Source: Ditylenchus dipsaci
Lineage: Eukaryota > Nematoda > Chromadorea > Rhabditida > Anguinidae
Reading direction: 5' to 3'
DNA: 64,000 bases
NCBI GenBank assembly: GCA_004194705.1
Contig: SADC01001153.1
Span: 186,001 to 250,000, forward strand
The notes below the pieces were generated by a model that saw only the letters and a program-made list of their open reading frames with translations, was not told the origin of the DNA and did no database searches. The position numbers and the translations under genes were made by a program. Below are positions 60,097 through 64,000 of the stretch, piece after piece (within the stretch, counting starts at the first letter, position 1; each line of letters opens with the position of its first letter).

Positions 60097-60281
60097 TACA
60101 GTCGACGCTCGATTTAACATACGGCCTGGGGACTGACCCTAATCGTATGTTGAACCGCGCGTATGTTGAATCGAGCGTATGTTGTATCGAGTGTCGCCTT
60201 GGTTTAATTTTAATTAGACCAACCAAATATTTTCCAACCGTACGTTAAATCGAGCGTATGTTAAATCGAGGGTCGACTGTA
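60097..60281. mobile_element. Pogo/Tigger-like MITE with GATTTAACATACGG variant ends
   Basis: TACAGTCGACGCTCGATTTA ... TTAAATCGAGGGTCGACTGTA, TA-bounded. The interior repeats CGTATGTTAAATCGAG. Confidence 0.85.
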
Positions 60282-61959
60282 CCTTATTTTGGGTTTTTCC
60301 TTGATTGATATTTTCTGTATTTTTTTTACAATTGCACGTTTTGCATACAATGTGTAGCCATGATTATAGGCTATCGCTCATATATCTAAGCTATAATAAA
60401 GCTGTAAATTGAAATGAAAATTAAAATTTCAAAATATCCAATGTAGTGCCATCCTAGCCGTCGAACATACTCTTTTTTCGCTTGGTCAAACCTTCGCAAG
60501 CAAGTAATTTTAATGTAAAAACATTTATATTTGATTCATCGTTCAACTCTGACTTTAAAAAACAAACAAAAGCAAAATATAAGGACAGAGCTTAAAGCTT
60601 CTAGGATAAAAGCTTCTAAAAGCTTCTAGGAAAAAGCTTCTAGGATTGACTTAGATTAAGTCTATCAAACAAAAAACGCTGTAAGTCGCCAATCTAAAGG
60701 GCGATGATTATAAGTTTACCATTGCTCACGATCAGTACTCAGGTGGCCCGATCCTCGTGGTTAAGTAGTTGGTTGACCCAGGTGGAGTTACTCAGGTGAG
60801 GGATACCAATATGAGAAGTACCTAGGGAGGAAATACCCATGTGGTGGTAATCAAGTGGTGGTACAGAGGTGGGGGAGTACACAAGTATCGAGGTGAAGGA
60901 GTACAGAGTGGCCAAAAAGATTCGGAAAATATTGAAAATTTTGGTAGGTAGCTCCTTGCCCCATCGAATTCCTGGAAAAATCTGTGACAGTAGTTAAGCT
61001 ACCTGCGAGCTCTTCTATACAAAACACAAGAGATTTTCATTTAAAACAATATGAATGAGCTGCAGATGGATAAAATTCAAACTTAAACTTTTTCATAATT
61101 TCCCGAATTTTTTCGGACCACCCTGTTCACAGGAGGGGGTACCCAGGTGGGAGAGCCCACTTTTGGTACCCAGAAGTCCATCTTGTCGGATAGCCATAAG
61201 AATGAGCAATATTTTCATACCAAACTTGAAAATAATATGAAAAATAAAGTGAAAAATAGGGCTTGCATCCAGGGGGATCTGAACCTGTGACCTAGACGAC
61301 GCTTATATGAAAATCCCTCCCTGCCCTTTAAGAGTGACTTTTATGGGCTGCATGTAGCCCAGGTACTGCTTTTATACGGGTGGTTCATACATTTTTTGAC
61401 ACCAGATAGAAAAAAAGCAAAAAAAAATAGTTAAAAAAATGAAAGATGCGTAATGCGTAATACATAGGGAACAAAGAAATTCAGCAAAATTTTGCTGAAA
61501 TGCAGCAAAATTTTTGCTGCATTTTTGCTGCAATTTTGCTGTTTTCAAAAACCACACAACGCCAAATATTTTTGCTGCATTTCAGCAAATTGCTGTTTTT
61601 GCGAACCATGGCTTGAACACAAAAATCCATCTTAAATCCAGGCTAAAATCCACCATCTCCAATTTGGAAAGCAAAGAAAAAATTTCAAAAAAAAAATTAT
61701 ACGTGTTTGTGCTTAAAAGAAAGCCAAGATATTGTACTGGAGGATTCCGCAGAGATATCTGACATCGATTGGCGAAACATGGCAGAAAAGTAGGCTTGAA
61801 CACAAAAATCCACCTTAAATTCAGGCTAAAATAAACCATCTCCAATTTGGAGGGCAATGAAAAATTTTTTAGAAGCAACTTTAATTATACGTGTTTGTGC
61901 TTAAAAGAAAGCCAAAATGTTGAACTTGAGGTTCCGGAAAGATATCAGACATACACTTG

Positions 61960-63240
61960 CGAAAACTGGCCAAAATTAGGATGTAAAACAATAACTTCAA
62001 AAAGTGTGACGGACCAACCCCAGCCCTCGCAGTGCTATACGATAGTGTCTATTTATTTACTTTAAAAAAAGGTCCAAAATTTCAATTCGGGTAACCGAAA
62101 ATTTCGTTTTCCCACAATTTGTAACTTTGAGAATATTCGGTATAAACAGTCGGGTTTTACTTGTTCTGGCAACTTCGTTTACAGACTGAGCGGCCACCTG
62201 CAGATCGATGACCGAGCCAAAGGCTCGGCAAATCCAAAACTTGGCGAAACCAAAACCCGAACCGAAATTTCGGGTACCGACCTGAGCCAGTTAACCGAAG
62301 CGACAACCAATCATGAGGTCGGCATATTCCTAAACTCAGAACACACGACACTCCGAAAAGGTCTAGCTCATTTTCAACCTAGGGATCCAACCCAGCTGAA
62401 TGACATGGGTTTAGGTGAGTACTCATGCTTTACGCTGAACCCACAATTGCTGGGTCTGACGGAATTAAAATTGAAGCGACAAAAATGTTCAAAATAAACT
62501 GTCCCGTAGCGAAAAAGGTTTTTGGGTCCCCACCAATTCAAATTTCAATAATTGCTGGGCTTTGCACGAGCATGGTCCTTTAAGATTCACTCATTCACAA
62601 GTATTCCAGCGGTCCACTTTGAAAGATGTGCTTAGCAAATACATAAAGACATTTTTTGCGCCTTTTACCACCATTAACAATAGCTATTAATCGAAAAAAA
62701 AATTGGCTTTGGGGTTTATATAAAAAGAGGGGCTTATATTTTTAGGATACCCCCTAAGGAGGGGGGGCTTATATTAGAGGGGGGGGGGCTTTTATATTTT
62801 GGATGGCCTCTAGGGGGCTTATATTAGGGGGGGGCTTATAATAGGAGGAGGGCTTCTATTAGAGGAAATACGGTAATTAGTTTTATATTACCTCAACCTC
62901 TACCACTTTTAGTTACTTCTCAACGAGTTTAGTAACTTTCTATACTCAGAATTTCGTGGAGAATCAAATAAAAATATTTTAACACTAAATTTAGTTCAGA
63001 AAAGTGAGCAGCCGTCGAAGGTTTCATCGAGGAAGAAAAGAGTACTATTGAAGGGTGCGATTTTGGTACTATTTTTTGAACTGACGTTTTTTTGCAGTTT
63101 AAATTTACATGACCATTTACAATCATATACTGATAATGACGCCAAGAAGCAGAGCTACATTTTGAAAACAAGGCTTTAAATAATCATGTAGATCAAAATT
63201 GCGAAACAAAGTCAGTTCAAAAATAATACTAAAGAGTTCT
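61960..63240. other. Repeat-poor to simple-repeat stretch, no gene
   Basis: Includes G-rich GGGGGGCTTATATTAG units (62740-62850) ending in ATTAGAGGAAATACGGTAA, an end of the 23210 MITE type. ACCGAAATTTCGGGTACCGA words lie near 62260. No convincing exon was found. Confidence 0.4.
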
Positions 63241-63460
63241 GGGACAGCCCTGGGTAGGATGGGAAAGAATTGGGAACTGTTGAATGTTTTTCGAACTTCA
63301 AACTACGTTTCTAACAAAACAATACCTAAATTTAAATTCTAGGCCTTGTTTTGTAAGAAACCAAGCTGAGAAATCCTTACCGAAGTTCAATGATTAGGCA
63401 AAAAAATTTGAATAGGTGGGGACAGTTTAAAACAGGTGGCAATGGTCCTTGAACTCGAGT
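63240..63460. repeat. Degenerate TTAA-family element
   Basis: The core AACTACGTTTCTAACAAAAC ... TTTGTAAGAAACCAAGCTGA and the right end GTGGCAATGGTCCTTGAA match the TTAA family, but the left end and TTAA sites are eroded. Confidence 0.6.
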
Positions 63461-63559
63461 TGGTTTTTTCTCTGTATAGTAGCTCAAATGAAAGCCTAGA
63501 ATCTCGGCTACATTTTGGTATACGAAACGTGTGACCTGTAGAAAAACAGTCTGAAAATA

Positions 63560-63775
63560 TCAATTAAACCAGTCAAGGAAAAACCCCAAAAACCATCGAT
63601 TTTCGGAAATTTAGCAGGTCTTAGCCTATAAATCAGCTCCAGAGGTTGTGAAATCATGCTGTGATGATTTTCTTCGGTAGCCAAGAGCCTGAGAATCATC
63701 TTGACATCAAACTTTCAAATCAAAGGAGATAAAAGAGGGTGTGCACGCACTGGGAATCGAACTTGAGAGTTCAAA
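63560..63775 (-). repeat. SINE-like repeat, copy 2
   Basis: Reverse-orientation copy of 58080-58300: AATTAAACCAGTCAAGGAAA ... GGGAATCGAACTTGAGAGTT. It abuts a mariner-type end at 63777, as copy 1 also lies near one. Confidence 0.65.
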
Positions 63776-63776
63776 A

Positions 63777-64000
63777 TACAGGGTGTAGCAAGTATTTTTG
63801 GATTTTTCAAATGGCTGTACTTTTCAACTTTTATGAACACATCAGCCAGATTTTTTTTATCAGAAAGAAGAAGACGGGAGTTTTCGTTAAATACCAAACT
63901 TTATAACAAAAAAATCTAAACATTTGCAAATGTTTCTTCAACACTTCTACCGCCAACTGCGATACAACAGTTCAATCGAAGAGGATATGCTGTGATACAA
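63777..64000. mobile_element. Left end of a second mariner/Tc1-type element (runs off the window)
   Basis: TACAGGGTGTAGCAAGTATT directly follows the SINE-like copy, preceded by a TA. The remaining 220 nt are non-palindromic. Whether a transposase follows cannot be seen. Confidence 0.55.

Larger units (their letters stand above)
59196..61960. repeat. Large rearranged repeat with GCAGCAAAATTTTGCTGC core
   Basis: Segment 59345-60040 recurs inverted at 61180-61615. The adjacent segment GCTAAAATCCACCATCNCC...ATTATACGTGTTTGTGCTT occurs three times in the same orientation (59205, 61645, 61825). The GCAGCAAAAT/ATTTTGCTGC words form local hairpins. Open frames here are repeat translations. Confidence 0.75.

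Noticed and set aside
59206..61878. Several similar frames with FAAFQQ / AAFLLQFCCF
   Set aside because: Translations of the GCAGCAAAAT hairpin words in the rearranged repeat.

Overview
This is a eukaryotic (animal) nuclear window. The genes are split by spliceosomal introns, most of them 43-57 nt (GT...AG), have AATAAA signals almost touching the stop codons, and encode animal or general eukaryotic families (FAF1, ATG10, PIG-A, a RhoGAP-domain protein). The tiny introns, microexons of 26-32 nt and AT-rich sequence fit a small invertebrate. I cannot name the species. There are no bacterial or plasmid features, rRNA genes or CRISPR arrays.

Layout. (1) 1-12.3 kb, minus strand: one long gene whose C-terminal half is a RhoGAP domain (exons 1-2420). 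Upstream serine/threonine/glutamine-rich exons (4139-12307) join it in phase. The gene runs off the left edge, and its larger introns hold palindromic elements. (2) 12.5-27.5 kb: no supportable gene; nested inverted-repeat elements, minisatellites and a tRNA-derived SINE. (3) 27.6-28.5 kb, plus: a small five-exon coiled-coil gene wedged between two transposable elements. (4) 28.6-38 kb: more palindromes, a broken hAT transposase and a SINE. (5) 38.2-43.5 kb, minus: an unrecognised multi-exon gene, head-to-head with (6) FAF1 on the plus strand (43.8-47.2 kb). (7) 49.1-49.9 kb, plus: ATG10, compact and intact. (8) 51.5-55.8 kb, minus: PIGA, lacking its N-terminal exon(s), with transposon-derived palindromes in two introns. 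(9) 56-64 kb: repeats, including two mariner/Tc1-type ends and a large rearranged repeat.

The genes are not a functional operon: UBX/p97 adaptor (FAF1), autophagy E2 (ATG10), GPI-anchor synthesis (PIGA) and Rho signalling are ordinary housekeeping neighbours. Two things stand out. First, five of the six genes carry single-base deletions in otherwise well-conserved exons. Exon-phase bookkeeping shows missing bases and I found no clear insertion, while splice sites are intact. This points to consensus-sequence errors more than pseudogenes. Second, the intergenic DNA is built from families of foldback elements inserted into one another, including a TTAA-specific family for which a paired empty site can be read inside the window. 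I found no convincing new defence or enzymatic system.
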